Assembly (NCBI GenBank): GCA_024196135.1
Contig: JAMQCK010000026.1
Coordinates: 104,076-168,075 of the forward strand
Direction: 5' to 3'
Length of the DNA: 64,000 bases
DNA from: Pleurotus ostreatus/Saccharomyces cerevisiae fusant
Taxonomy: Eukaryota > Opisthokonta
Positions 11,221 to 22,543 of the stretch are shown here, piece by piece. The first letter of the stretch is position 1. Every line of letters starts with the position of its first letter. The notes under the pieces are model-generated. The model saw only the letters and a program-made list of their open reading frames with translations, was not told the DNA's origin and did not search any database. The translations under genes and the position numbers were made by a program.

Positions 11221-13217
11221 CGCCACCCAGTCCATAATCTTCGTATGCGACTGGCCGCCGATCATCATAGCCTGCCCATGGACGGCATGAGGGTCGAAGA
11301 TCAGACCCTTGCGCACGCCGTGAGAGGTGAGGTACTTCTTGACGCGCTGGATAGGCGTCAGTCATTTTTCCCTCGTCCTCGTCGGTTGAGGGAATTCCCC
11401 CGTAGGTCGGGGGAAAAGGCCGCTCGATGCTACTCACCGCCGCATTCAAGATCGAATCCCTCCCACCAACAACAAACATCGACCGGTGCGGATCGCGCGC
11501 ATTCGGTATTTCCTCGTAGAACAGCGAGTTGGAGGACCAGTCGAAGTGGCGCTGGAGGAGGTTCGCGACGCCGAGCTCGGAGCCAACGAAGTAGTACATG
11601 AGGAGTTCGATGCCCTGGGGAGGGAAGGGATGATTGTTAGAACACACGTAAAGAGGGTTCCGAGAGTGAGGGAAAGACAAGCCGACTCACATTCTTCGGC
11701 TGTCTGTATAAGAAGTTATAGCAAACGTCGCCTTCCCAAGAGCAGAAGGTGACTGGGTCGACGAAGCAGCTGCGTGTGACGATGTTTGGGTAGTCCTTAA
11801 GCATCCACGCGTGGGTGTATGAGCCGCTGTGACAGTTCGTCAACACATATCCTCATCTCCCTCGCAACCCAACGTACTTCGAGTGACTGAGCATCGTCAC
11901 CCCAGACGGACGCTTCTGCTTCGCCAACGCACGCGCGACCGCAATTTCGTCGTCCGAGCCAATGAACTCTTCCTGCAAGCTAGCCCACCCAAGCGACTCG
12001 ATGAGCTTTGCGAGCCGCTTCGACGTCTCGCGCCGGCTGGGCGGGGAGAGGAAGCGCGGGTAGAAGATGTCCTGGCTGATGCTGGGCTGCAGGAGAAAGA
12101 GGACTGGGCGGTCGGAGAAGCGGGAAAAGAGGTAGTTGAGTTGCATGCTGTATTGGAGGAGGCTGAAGGGTGATGAGTAGACCATCAACAAGGAAAATAG
12201 AAGAGCATACCCTAAGCCGAGGCCATGCACGAAGATGAGAGGCCGAGGGCCAGTTTCGGAATCCCAGGTGGGGGGTATGCGTAGCATGTATCTGATCAAG
12301 ATTAGCGCCGGTGGACGAGCCATTGTTTCTGCAGTCCACCCACTCGAGACCATCGTAAGAGGCATAAGTAGCATTAAACTTATGCATGAGCCAGACGCGG
12401 ATTGTGCGATTGACTGCCCATAGAGCAGCATAGAATGTGAACGGGCGCCAGTGGATATTGACCTTATCGACTGTAAGAAGTATAGGCTTTACGGCAGAGC
12501 TGGGTTCGGCAACGCGCTCAGGAAGGACAGTCCCAGCGCGCTTCTGCAATAGATCGAGTGTCTCATTCAAAGCAGCGCGATGCGTGTGGGGAAGCGTATC
12601 GAGCGGGGGAAGCGCGGCGTTGAACATGGACCAGTAGAGCCATTGCCGCACGTGATGGACGTCGATCGAAGACCACGGCGCGCCGCCGAACCAGTTGCGC
12701 AGAGTATGCCGGAAATCGACAGCGCGGGGGTCATGGCGTTCTAGCTGGATGATGTGCTCGGCGGGGGAGCCGGGGCGCGGGGCGTCGGTGGTTTCCTCAT
12801 CGAAGCCATCCTCGGGCAGACTGGCGAGGCCAGCTTTGAGGATGCGCGTGAACTGGATCGTGAGCTCACGCAAGGAGCCGGGGCCGACGGGGGTAGGTCC
12901 CGCTACGCGACGGGAGAGATGATAGTAGTGGACGCTGAAGAACACCTACGATGACATGAGCAGTGTCCCTTGCGGACGTGGTCGTGCGGACGCACCTCGC
13001 AGAGCGCGAGCGTGAACAGAGCGAGATAGCTCCAGCTGGCAGTGTACAGTCTGCCTGCGCGTAGTGTATAGATGACGAAGATCCAGGCGAGTGGAGGGAC
13101 AAGCCAGAAGGGCGCGACGATGAGCAGGACGGCGTAGAAGGAGAGGGTATACGGCCGATGCGCGCGGGGTTCCTCTGCGATGTCGGACTTCATGTCGGTG
13201 GAATTAGGGTGTGGCAT
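11212..13217 (-). CDS. Membrane-anchored alpha/beta hydrolase, fungal type
   Basis: This is a multi-exon gene for a protein of about 560 residues with an N-terminal membrane region and a C-terminal alpha/beta-hydrolase domain; the substrate is unknown. The start gives MPHPNSTDMKSDIAEEPR followed by hydrophobic segments (FYAVLLIVAPFWLVPPLAWI, WSYLALFTLALCEV). The hydrolase part includes RPLIFVHGLGLG (oxyanion strand), the nucleophile elbow MLSHSNGSYTHAW formed across an intron, a DPVTFCSWEGDVCYNFLY lid-like segment, VVGGRDSILNA (acid strand) and FDPHAVHGQAMMIGG (histidine). Splice sites around 12380 were chosen by phase. The stop lies inside a tandem repeat. Confidence 0.85.
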
Positions 13218-13442
13218 AGGAGGGGGGTAAGGACAGGCGGGCGCTGCCTACAGCAGCAGCAGTGGCAGCACTCGGGTGCCGTCGACCGTGGCGAGCTCAG
13301 CAACTTGGGCGGACAAGTCGAACCGGCGCACAAATCAGCCAGCGGCCGGCATATCGTCCCGGCGATTTCCGGCCCGGGCTATCTCATCAATTTGTGTCTC
13401 CGGTTGATTCCTTGCCTTCTCCTCATCCCTCGTCCTCCCGTC

Positions 13443-14873
13443 ATGTTGCGCTCTGCCCTCGTCAACACTGCCCGCCCCGCTCTCCGTCAGGCGGTGCGCA
13501 ATCCGACGCAGACAGCGAGCAGAAACTGATTTTTAATCCAGAGAGCAGCCACGACTCTTTCGGCTGGTTTCCCCAAGGTCACTCAGCGCGTACGTCTCCC
13601 CGCGTGTCCTGTTGGCGGTACACTGATCTCTCCCCTCAGCAACCCACCAAATATGGTGGTGTCTACACCGTACGCGTCCTCCACAAGTCTCGCGATTAAC
13701 CGAGCTCACCCGCGCGCGTCAGGTTACCCTCATACCCGGTGACGGTATTGGTGCTGAGATCACCGACTCCGTCAAGGAGATCTTCGAGTACGTGAACGCG
13801 CCCATTGAGTGGGAGCAGTACGATGTCTCGGGCATGTCCTCCTCCGGCGAAGAGCTCTTCAAGCAGGCCATGGAGAGCTTGAAGCGGAATCGCGTCGGTC
13901 TCAAGGGTACGCCTCCTCGCCCACTTTACATCCGCTATGACGCCCTAATAGCCATCCTCTCATCCAGGTATCCTCTTCACGCCGATCTCTCAGACTGGCC
14001 ACATCTCGTGGAACGTCGCCATGCGCCAGCAGCTCGACATTTACGCCTCCGTTGTCCTCTGCAAGTCCCTCCCGGGCTTCCCCACCCGTCACTCGAACGT
14101 CGACTTTGCGATCATTCGTGAGAACACCGAGGGCGAGTACTCTGGCCTCGAGCACCAGAGCTACCCGGGTGTTGTCGAGTCCCTGAAGGTCTCCACGCGC
14201 GCAAAGGCAGAGCGCATCACTCGTTTCGCTTTCGACTTTGCTTTGAAGAACGGCCGCAAGGTGCGTCAACGCGTCTGGTCGCGAGAATGCGCACTGACAC
14301 GCCGTGCAGAAAGTCACTTGCGTGCACAAGGCGAACATCATGAAGCTCGGTGACGGTCTCTTCCTCAACACGTTCCGTCGCGTCGCGGAGGAGTACAAGT
14401 CCTCTGGCATCCAGTTCAACGACATGATCGTCGACAACACGTATGGACGATCCATTTACGCGTATTTTTCGTGCTGACCCCTGTCCAGCTCCATGCAGCT
14501 CGTCGCCAAGCCCGGTCAGTTCGACGTCATGGTGATGCCGAACTTGTACGGTGCCATCGTGTCGAACATCGGTGCCGCCCTCGTCGGTGGCCCCGGTATC
14601 GTCCCGGGCTGCAACGTCGGCAGGGAATACGCGCTCTTCGAGCCCGGCTGCCGCCACGTCGCCAAGGACCTCATGGGCACCAACAAGGCCAACCCGGCCG
14701 CCATGATCCTCTCCGCGACGATGATGCTGCGCCACCTCGGCCTCGACACGATCGCGAACAACATCGCCGCGGCTACGTTCGAGGTCATCAACGAGGGCAA
14801 GGTCCGGACAGCCGACATGGGCGGCTCCTCCTCGACGTCCGACTTCACGGGCGCGATCATTAAAAAGCTGTGA
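13443..14873 (+). CDS. IDH1: NAD-dependent isocitrate dehydrogenase, regulatory subunit 1 (mitochondrial)
   Basis: This subunit partners the catalytic Idh2 in the mitochondrial TCA-cycle enzyme. Seven exons are inferred. The N-terminus [17 protein letters not shown] is a mitochondrial presequence, followed by [35 protein letters not shown], the [19 protein letters not shown] block, [32 protein letters not shown] and the C-terminal [17 protein letters not shown]. The overall pattern fits Idh1 rather than Idh2 or homoisocitrate dehydrogenase. It is divergent from the hydrolase gene, with about 225 bases between start codons. Confidence 0.95.
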
Positions 14874-15111
14874 GGAGTACTACAGTAGACGCTCATTAGG
14901 ACGAGGGGGTCCAGACCAGAGGGCAGTAGATCCGGCTAAGTAGACGTGGGGCCGATGTGCATTATATCTAGCCGACAATGTTGTACTTTGCAGGCGTGGC
15001 AGTTAGCATGCTGGTGTGGTCTCGCCGCCAGCCAGCCTAGTGCACTCGACGGCTTGTTGGGCTAGAGTACAGTGGATACCATGCTAGATACAGCTGGCGC
15101 CTATAGATTAT

Positions 15112-16414
15112 CTAAGTCGTCAGGTGTTTGGAGAGAGTTGTGGCTGGCTTCGCGTCGGAGGTCGGTTGCGCACTGTCTGGTACGGTGGGTCGCCGCTTGT
15201 CTTCCTCGTGCTTAATAAGTCCAGCATCTGGCTCGGAAGGGCCGCCATGGATTGATGGAAGGGCTTCCTCCGTCTTGACTGCATTTTCGGTGTCATGTCC
15301 CTTCTTCCTCAGTAACAGAATTCTGTCGCACGCCACCTCCGACCGCTGCCCCCATCCCTCCACCTCCGGTCGGAATTCCGCATACAACCCGTACCCCCTC
15401 GCATTCAATTCGCCCGGTTCGAAGCTCGCCGCAAGCAACCTCAGCGCGCCCACCACGAACGGTGCCGTATGTCGGAACGCGCGCGAGATGTATGCGAACG
15501 CCGCTGAAGGCGCGATGGGTTTGCCTTCCTTGGGCGACAGCGCGCGCCACTGGTCGGGTTGACCACGTCGCTCGTCACCCTGGGTGCGGAAGAGAGCGAC
15601 GCGGCGGCCCATGAGGTCGACGTAGGGCTGGCTGCCGTCGGCGTCGAGGTTCTTTTCCTTGCCTTTCGCGTATATGCCGAGGGAGACACCCTTTGTGATG
15701 GCGTTCATCTCGGTGAATGCAGAGGCTGGGAAGGACGTCAACATGGATCTGATTGATACGTGCTTGGGGAGGCAACATACCAATGCTCAAAGCTTCTTCC
15801 CGCGCGAAGCCAAGTCGCTCCGCCACGACAGAAGCCCACGCAGTCATCGATTGACGATTGTACGATGGCCGGCAATCTTCTCCGGATCAAGGACCTCGGC
15901 GAAGTCGAGGTTACCGTACTGAGTAGCGTCGTCTGGCGCGGCGCTGGGAAGGAGGTCGTTCTTGTCCTCCGTTCGCCTGCGTTTGCGGGCTGGCGTGGTC
16001 TGCACAAGGATGAGCTTCCAGTCTTTCGCCATCAGAAGGAAACGGAGGCTTACCACAGCGGTCAAAGCTTCGCTGGAAGGCCCTGCGGCACTCTCTGCCT
16101 CAACAGAGCGTTTGACTGGCGTGCGGCTTGAAGAGACATAGCCAACTTTGCGAAGTGCAGCAAGTATAAGCTTTCGGGTGTCCTTATCATCTATACCTGC
16201 GCGGACAAGACTTATGTCCTCGAGGCGCCGCAGGTGATTCGGGGTATCATACGTTTTATATCTGAGTGCCATACTCAGCAATCGGCTCGGATGTATGGCA
16301 AGTGTTTCTCACTGCGCACATCTTGCCAGCGACTGACATAGCAGTCTTGACAGGCACACCGTTGTCGGTGAAGAGCTTCAAGTATTTGGGGAGAGGGATC
16401 TTTGCGTCGTCCAT
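15112..16414 (-). CDS. Conserved fungal protein of unknown function
   Basis: I cannot name this family, though the central block looks like a protein widely conserved in fungi. The first exon gives MDDAKIPLPKYLKLFTDN then GVPVKTAMSVAGKI, joined to YKTYDTPNHLRRLEDIS and DDKDTRKLILAALRKVGY. A basic linker (ARKRRRTEDKND) follows, which could be a nuclear signal. The conserved part contains MTAWASVVAERLGFAREEA, TEMNAITKGVSLGIY, SQPYVDLMGRRVALF, AFAYISRAFRHTAPFVVGAL and LYAEFRPEVEGWGQRSEV. The C-terminal 60 residues are low complexity. One junction near 15850-15930 needs either an unusually short intron of about 38 nt or an unrecognised splice site. Confidence 0.75.
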
Positions 16415-16623
16415 CGTGGTTTGGGAGAAGTCGATGCTTGCGGACGGGCGCTTAGCGAGACGGTGACATCAGAACATGTCACGTTGAGTCACGCTCGTGT
16501 TGAACTTCGTCGAACTCGCCTTCATCTGCCTTGCACCATCTCCCTTGGATCACTGGTCAGATCCATATGATCTGTGACACAGATTGAATACATTCTTTGT
16601 TCTTGTTTACTTCTACATACTGC

Positions 16624-17562
16624 TCAATCCTTCCGAAAAGCCTTGACTTCCTCAGCGTCCCACGAGACGAACTGACCAGACAGCTCATGCGGTGCCTCTA
16701 AAGCAAGACCCGCAATGACATGCCCGGGTTGATCTGGCTTAAGTAGCTTTCCATCTGCCTGAAGCTGAACAAACTGTTGGTGCCCCTTCTCTGTCATATG
16801 CCCGACGCCCTTCTCGCGAATGTCGCGCTGCATCTCTGTATCGACAACGCCTGGACGTACAGCGACGCTGATGATAGATGGCTCCTCTTCTGAAAAGGTT
16901 CTGAGAACGCAGGTCACATTGAGTGGGCGGAGCAGGTGCACAGGAATGGATGATCACCTGCAGATCGAATTCATCGCTGCTTTCGCGGCGTTGTATGCGC
17001 CCCAGCCGGGCGTCCCCTTGATTGCGGCGCCGGAGCTGACAAAAACTACGCGACCACCGCCGACACTCTTGCGGAGCGCTGGAGCAGCAGCTTTCAGCGC
17101 GACGACCAGACTGAGGACGTTGACCTCGAGCGAGCTGCGCCAGGATGCAAGCGGGACGTCGGGGTCAGCGATACGGGCAATGGGCTCAATTGAGCCAGCG
17201 TTCAGGACGAGGGCATCTATAGATCCCAATTGCTCAATGTATGATTGGATTGTGCTGGTGAGGGATTGCTCATCGGCGCTAGAATAAATGCCCAAGTCAG
17301 TCAATCATCGTGAACGAAGGACGGATATACTTACATGTCGCAAGCCGCGATGTGCAAGGAGCCTCCGTGCTTCTTATACAGCTCTTCGATTTCTGGCGTA
17401 CGTGACCGCGAGAGCGCAATCACTCGGACTTTGTATTCCTCAAGGAGAAACCGAGTGACGGCCAGGCCGATCCCCCTTCACAAGAGCTCAGTATGCAAGC
17501 CATCGGGATATAAACGCTGCATACTTCGTTGCGCCGGTCACAAGTACTGTGCGCATATACAT
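16624..17562 (-). CDS. Short-chain dehydrogenase/reductase
   Basis: This is a classical SDR of about 260 residues, an NAD(P)-dependent oxidoreductase of unknown substrate. Exon 1 gives TVLVTGATKGIGLAVTRFLL (the TGxxxGIG cofactor motif, completed across an intron). Next come DALVLNAGSIEP (NAG), VVFVSSGAAIKGTPG and the catalytic YNAAK in GAYNAAKAAMNS, then VAVRPGVVDTEMQRDI. The C-terminus GQFVSWDAEEVKAF resembles the fungal SDRs often annotated as sepiapterin-reductase-like or IRC24-like. The start is taken at 17562; an in-frame ATG lies further upstream at 17691 and cannot be excluded. Confidence 0.87.
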
Positions 17563-17753
17563 TGTGCTGGGAATGAAGCTGCCCAAAGTCCTGCTCAAGG
17601 TGCAGTGCACAGGGACGTCATCACGGTTGAAGTTCGGGACATGCCGAATGCAGAGGTTCGAGCTAGCTATGATTGCCGTGAAGAGCCACATGTGCTGTAT
17701 TGGTAGAGGGTATATACATGTGAGGAATAAAGTTTATAATGATACATGCAAAA

Positions 17754-19850
17754 TTAGTCCATGACAATTAGGCCATCGAAGCACCGCTTCCCCAACGCCT
17801 TGTTCATCACGTTGACCGGATTGAATTCCTCTTTCACCGCCACCCAGCCTTCCTCAGCCTCAGCCTCCTTCTCGTCTCCCAAGAAGACCTTCATCAGTCC
17901 CGCCGTAAACCCGTTCATCAGCGCCACGCCTTTCCTCTTCGCCTCAACCTCGACCGTGCGCTGCGACCCCATCGACAAATCCCAGAAGACGATCTCCGGC
18001 ACGTCGTAGCCCGCCTCCTCGTACGCCCTCGCAATCGCGTCGTAGTTCGTCTCCCAATCTTTCTGTCCGGAGGCCTCATCGAACTGCATGTCGGAGAACA
18101 CGAAGATGCGCTTGATCATCTCCTCCTTCGGCACGCAACGCTTCTTGGCGAGAGGCAGCAACAGGTTCAAGAACACCGCCTCGAAGTTCGTGTTACTGCC
18201 CCAGTCCGCCCTACTCATCTCCCTCACGAGCTCAGCGAGCGACTTGCGGTCGAGGTCCAGATTGACGAACTCCGGCTTGGAGGAGAACGTGATGAAGCCT
18301 GCGTTAAAGGGCGGTTTGGCGAGGCTGGCGAGGAGTAGCGAGAGCGCGATGGAGGCGTGGATGGGCTGGTCGACTTCGGGAAATTCCAAGCTGCCCATGG
18401 AGCCGGAGACGTCGCATACCGCAATGGCGTTGTCGAGGCGCCCACTTTTGGAAATCCGCTCGACCAGATTCCGCCATTGACCCTGCGCGCGGAGGCTCTT
18501 GGTTTTCGCCATTTCCCTCTTCGCCGCCTCTAGCTTGGGGTACTTCGACTCTTCCACCCGCTCCCTGGGCTGTATATCCGCCTCTATCGCTACCGCAACG
18601 AGCTGGTGCGGCAGCAGCGTCGCAGATGCGATCGTCCGCTCACCCTTCTCGACGCTGATCAGGTAGTCCTGGAAGCGATCGGGATCGTGCTGGAAGAAGC
18701 GCTCCGTATTGAGCTGCATGCAGATGCCTGAGACGCGACCGTAGTTGATCTCGTTCCAGCGGCCTGAACTCATGAGCGGTTCCGGACACGCAATCTGCAC
18801 GCGCAGAGGGCGCAACACCCAGCGCTGCATGAAGGAGCGAAGGACCTGCGCAAGGCCGGCGTCTTGCGTGACAGCCTGAGCACCTGCTGAGCGGAGGGTG
18901 GCAGGGAAGTCCGAAAGCGGCAGGGCCTGGTCGTGCAGAAGCAGCGCGGAGATGGCGGTCGAAAGATTTGTGGTACGGTCATGCGACCCGCCCGGCGTGG
19001 GCGCCCACTTTCCGGCGAGGGAAAGGCGCCTAGAAAGGGTGCCCTTTTTGTAAGACGAACTTTCTTGTGCGATTTGGCCGAGGGTAGCCACGTCCCTACA
19101 CAGAGCCGTGGTGAAGAGCCGTGCCACCGCCACATACAAAGCGCGGAACTTGTTGTCAGCGAGCTTGTTGACAAGGTCGGCGTGCCGACGTGCAGCTGCT
19201 TCCGCGCGCGCCGCCTTCGAATCGAAATCCTTGGGCAGATGCGTTCCCCGCGGAGTGGCCCGGTGCAGAAACTCGAACTCCAAGCCCTCCTTCCACGTCG
19301 TCAACTCGCCTTCCACAGCGAGGCAGACGAGGTTCAGCAGGTCTTTCCAATACCCATGCGCGCCATCGCGCTTCATGCCACACAGCGGTAGCACCAGCTG
19401 CTCGAGGTTGGCGATAGCTGTCCGAGGGTGCGCCTCATAGAGCCACGCAAACGCGCGGTAGAACGCCTCCCGCTCGCCCTTGCCGTTGTGTATGCTGCGC
19501 GTGTACCAGATGACGCGCAGGGTCCGCGCGGGGTCGACCGCCCAGGACGCCTCAAGCAGGCGCGCGATGTCTGCCGCCGACGCGTACTTGTCGATGTAGT
19601 AGTAGGCGTCGAGGACGGCGTCGTTGGTGCTGGCGAGAGTGGACGCGCCGTTCGCCGTGCGGGTGAAGTTGGCGCTCTCCTTGAGGGCGTCCATCATGGC
19701 GTTTTGAGGCGCGAGGTCGACGAGCATGGGCTCGGAGGCATTTTGGGATGTGCTGGCGGCGGGTGGCGGCAGCAGGACGTCGAGGAAGGACGGGTCGAAC
19801 AGCTCGGGGATGGTGGGGAGGGTGATGGTCTGGGAACGTGTGGCAGCCAT
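17754..19850 (-). CDS. DUF2828 family protein with vWA-like domain
   Basis: This is a single-exon gene of 698 codons in a neighbourhood of intron-rich genes. The start MAATRSQTITLPTIPELFDP is followed by a TROVE-like helical repeat region (DAYYYIDKYASAADIARLLEA is split by two short blocks; SIHNGKGEREAFYRAFAWLY; MKRDGAHGYWKDLLNL). The C-terminal third resembles a von Willebrand A domain with the MIDAS motif DVSGSMG, TFSS and FVFSDMQFDEA. The arrangement recalls Ro60/TEP1-type RNA-binding proteins, but the molecular role of DUF2828 proteins is not established. The first ATG in a good context is at 19850. Confidence 0.9.
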   Translation of the reverse strand: MAATRSQTITLPTIPELFDPSFLDVLLPPPAASTSQNASEPMLVDLAPQNAMMDALKESANFTRTANGASTLASTNDAVLDAYYYIDKYASAADIARLLEASWAVDPARTLRVIWYTRSIHNGKGEREAFYRAFAWLYEAHPRTAIANLEQLVLPLCGMKRDGAHGYWKDLLNLVCLAVEGELTTWKEGLEFEFLHRATPRGTHLPKDFDSKAARAEAAARRHADLVNKLADNKFRALYVAVARLFTTALCRDVATLGQIAQESSSYKKGTLSRRLSLAGKWAPTPGGSHDRTTNLSTAISALLLHDQALPLSDFPATLRSAGAQAVTQDAGLAQVLRSFMQRWVLRPLRVQIACPEPLMSSGRWNEINYGRVSGICMQLNTERFFQHDPDRFQDYLISVEKGERTIASATLLPHQLVAVAIEADIQPRERVEESKYPKLEAAKREMAKTKSLRAQGQWRNLVERISKSGRLDNAIAVCDVSGSMGSLEFPEVDQPIHASIALSLLLASLAKPPFNAGFITFSSKPEFVNLDLDRKSLAELVREMSRADWGSNTNFEAVFLNLLLPLAKKRCVPKEEMIKRIFVFSDMQFDEASGQKDWETNYDAIARAYEEAGYDVPEIVFWDLSMGSQRTVEVEAKRKGVALMNGFTAGLMKVFLGDEKEAEAEEGWVAVKEEFNPVNVMNKALGKRCFDGLIVMD

Positions 19851-20586
19851 GGTGAAAGTGCTGGACGATACTACGGATGATAGAGGCGCTGGGAGGGTTT
19901 TTGAGATGTCCGTCGGAGGCGGGCAAGTCAAAGTCTTGCACGCAATGCGAGGGCATTTATGGGCGTGGATAAATCGACTGGTGCCACAAATGATGCACCC
20001 ACTGCAATGACACGTCAGTCGAGAAGCTATGACTGCACACAACTCATACGGGCTTTTGCACCGTCTAGCTGGTGAAATCCGTTGACGACGACACGCACCG
20101 CTCACGCAGAAATCAGGGTAAGCGAAATTGAAGCACTCACCAACGCCCACGCCCTTGTCCCACTCCTTCCGCTCACCGAATTTTGTCCCATCGGAGTCCG
20201 CCCTCCGAGCTATGTCTCGAGCTTCGACCCTACTCCCGCTCTCCCAGCTTCATCCAGCCCCTCGCTCCCCAATTTTGATCCCACCTTGCGCTCTCCAAAC
20301 TCCATCCCAACTCCCTTACACCACCCCATGAGGCTAGTCATCAGAAGGGTATTGCACCCATTGTAGCACTAGCTATGCTACAACTGTCTACTAGCAGGTA
20401 TATACTATATTCCGCCGTCGAGGTCTCATCAGCGTGTACTTTTCGTAGGCTGTCGCCTGTTGACTGCTCCTCCACGCGTGCACTGCTCCCTCTACCACTC
20501 AACCACCTACATCCCCCATCCACCCCTCTATCACTCCGCATCCGGCAATCTGCCAACTCATCATCATACGCCACATACCCCACCCA
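19851..20586. other. Intergenic region between the DUF2828 and ceramide synthase genes
   Basis: About 740 bases. The left part is the promoter of the DUF2828 gene, and the right part is the 3' region of the ceramide synthase gene, rich in CCTCCT-type sequence. I see no RNA gene or supported CDS. Confidence 0.5.
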
Positions 20587-22379
20587 TCACTTCTCCTTCG
20601 CCCCCTCCTCCTCTTCCTCCCCATCATCCTCATCATCCGACCTCACATCACTCGCCTCACCCGCCGTGCGAATGGCGCGGATCAAAATGCGCCACATCAG
20701 GTAGTACCAGAAGAGGTTGAGGATCTGGAGGAGGAGGATGGGCGCGAAGATCTGGTACTTCATCCACCAGGTGAGCCAGGCGCCGGTCGGGGGTGCCCAG
20801 CGGCGGTGGATTTCGCTGTGGGGTGGGTTAGTGATTTGTAGGGGCGGGGGGATGAATGGAGGACGTGAGGAGTGTGAGGGAAAGGGAAGGGGATGGAGTG
20901 AAGGAAGGGGAGAGGATGAAGCAAGGGAAGGTGGGTGTACGCACGGAATGAGGTCGAACTCAGTCCAGACGGAGTGGAGGATGACAAGGTTGAGCCAGTG
21001 GCGGAAGTAGCTGGAGGAAACAAAGGTCAGCAATCAAGTGAAGGCAGATGTGATGTAGGAAATCATACCTCCATACGCCGAAGAATACGACAAAGACGGC
21101 GACCTTGGCACGCGGGAATTGCAAGTAGTTCAGCAATTTGGAGAGCTAAGCATGGATGCGTGTGAGAGAGGGCGAGCCACTCGAAAGACCGACGAGACGT
21201 ACGGCCAGAAGAACATCCGGAATATCCATGCTAACGAAGACCGAGATACCAATGTGGGTAAGGTTGATCAAGTAGCTCCATCTAGACCTCGGTTAGCATA
21301 TGCATGTCGCGCATGGATGATGCTGCACGTACCCGACAAGCCATAGGGTGACCGCATGATGCGCAACGAGCTCGGCGAAGTCTTTGCGGGGCTTCTCAAA
21401 GCCGAGGACCATGATCATAAGTTCGTGAAGCCAGTGCGCAGACTGCATGAGGTAGAACTGCTTGAGCTCGGGTACCATGTCCCAGTGCGGGTAGCCTGCG
21501 TGATGGGTTAGTTGGGTGCATAGTGAGTAGCGAGGTGAGCAGAACGTACCGAGCCAGAACTCCTCCGTGCGGTACCACCAGATGGGGAGTTGCGACATAA
21601 TTCTCTGTGATAGGCGTCAGTTTCGCTTGCTACACGCGAGCTAGCGAGGTACGCACCAAGCCCCAGAGACCGGACGCAGTGTAGTACACTATAGCATACC
21701 CCTGCTCGCCGACACGGTCGAGCTTGCCCTCCTTCTTGAGTCCGTAGAAGCGCCCGATACGCGTGAAGAGACGCCCCGCGATGAGGATGCGGCATAGCGA
21801 CCAGAAGACGATGTAGTACGCTATGAGCACGAAGTCGAGGACACCCTTCTGATACCGCGGGTCTGAGTCTGGCGAGCCGGGTACGCGATGCTGCACGAAG
21901 AGGAACGGCGCGAAGGGGTTGGGGAAGGGGAGGGTGACGCCGGCGCTGGCGGTCGCTTCGTAGGCGACGTATCCCAGGACGGGCGTGATAAGCACTTTGA
22001 AGGCGGCGACTGCGGGAGGGTTCAATGGTTTCCCTACGGGAAGGACATGGGAACGCACCTGGGTCAACTGCCCATTTCATGAACCAAGACGCCTGCTCAT
22101 ACGGCGCGGGCTTCTTCTTGAAGTACGCGGGCGAGCCGGAGCGGGGAGTGTTGTTGCCGCTGCCCATGGGCCTGGAGGAGCGTGAGCACGTCCGCTCGAC
22201 GCGTGAAAAAGGGCGGGACGTACGTCTGCGGCTGGAAGGCGCTCGTCAGGTGGTGTTGCCGGTCATTTCTGGGGCGCGAAATCAGGCTCCGACGCGGCGC
22301 CGAGGGCAGGGGACGCGTACTCTATGCCTTCGGTGAAGACCTGGATCGACCCGGCGCGCTTGCGGCCCTTGTAGCTCAT
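20587..22379 (-). CDS. LAG1: Ceramide synthase (Lag1/Lac1, TLC domain)
   Basis: The enzyme N-acylates sphingoid bases with fatty acyl-CoA in the ER membrane. About nine exons are inferred. Two small 5' exons join in phase to give MSYKGRKRAGSIQVFTEGI and then ENDRQHHLTSAFQPQTPMG, a soluble N-terminus. Membrane segments follow (VLDFVLIAYYIVFWSLCRIL). The TLC/Lag motif is present: YPHWDMVPELKQFYLMQSAH, HELMIMVLGFEKPRKDFAEL and the double histidine in VAHHAVTLWLVG. The C-terminal membrane segment (WMKYQIFAPILLLQILNLFW) is followed by an acidic tail. It is divergent from REX3, with 164 bases between start codons. It acts two steps after KDSR, also in this window. Confidence 0.92.
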
Positions 22380-22543
22380 GGTGGGGAGAGGGAAGGAGGA
22401 GAGGAGGGCGCCGACACGTCCGTCGCCCGAAGCAACCGGCCAAAATGAAGTGCGCGCCGGAATATATTCCGGCGCACGTGCAGCCCGGCGGCGCGTGCTG
22501 ACGCGCCTGATGGCGGCGCGCCTTGTTCTCAGACACTTGCACC

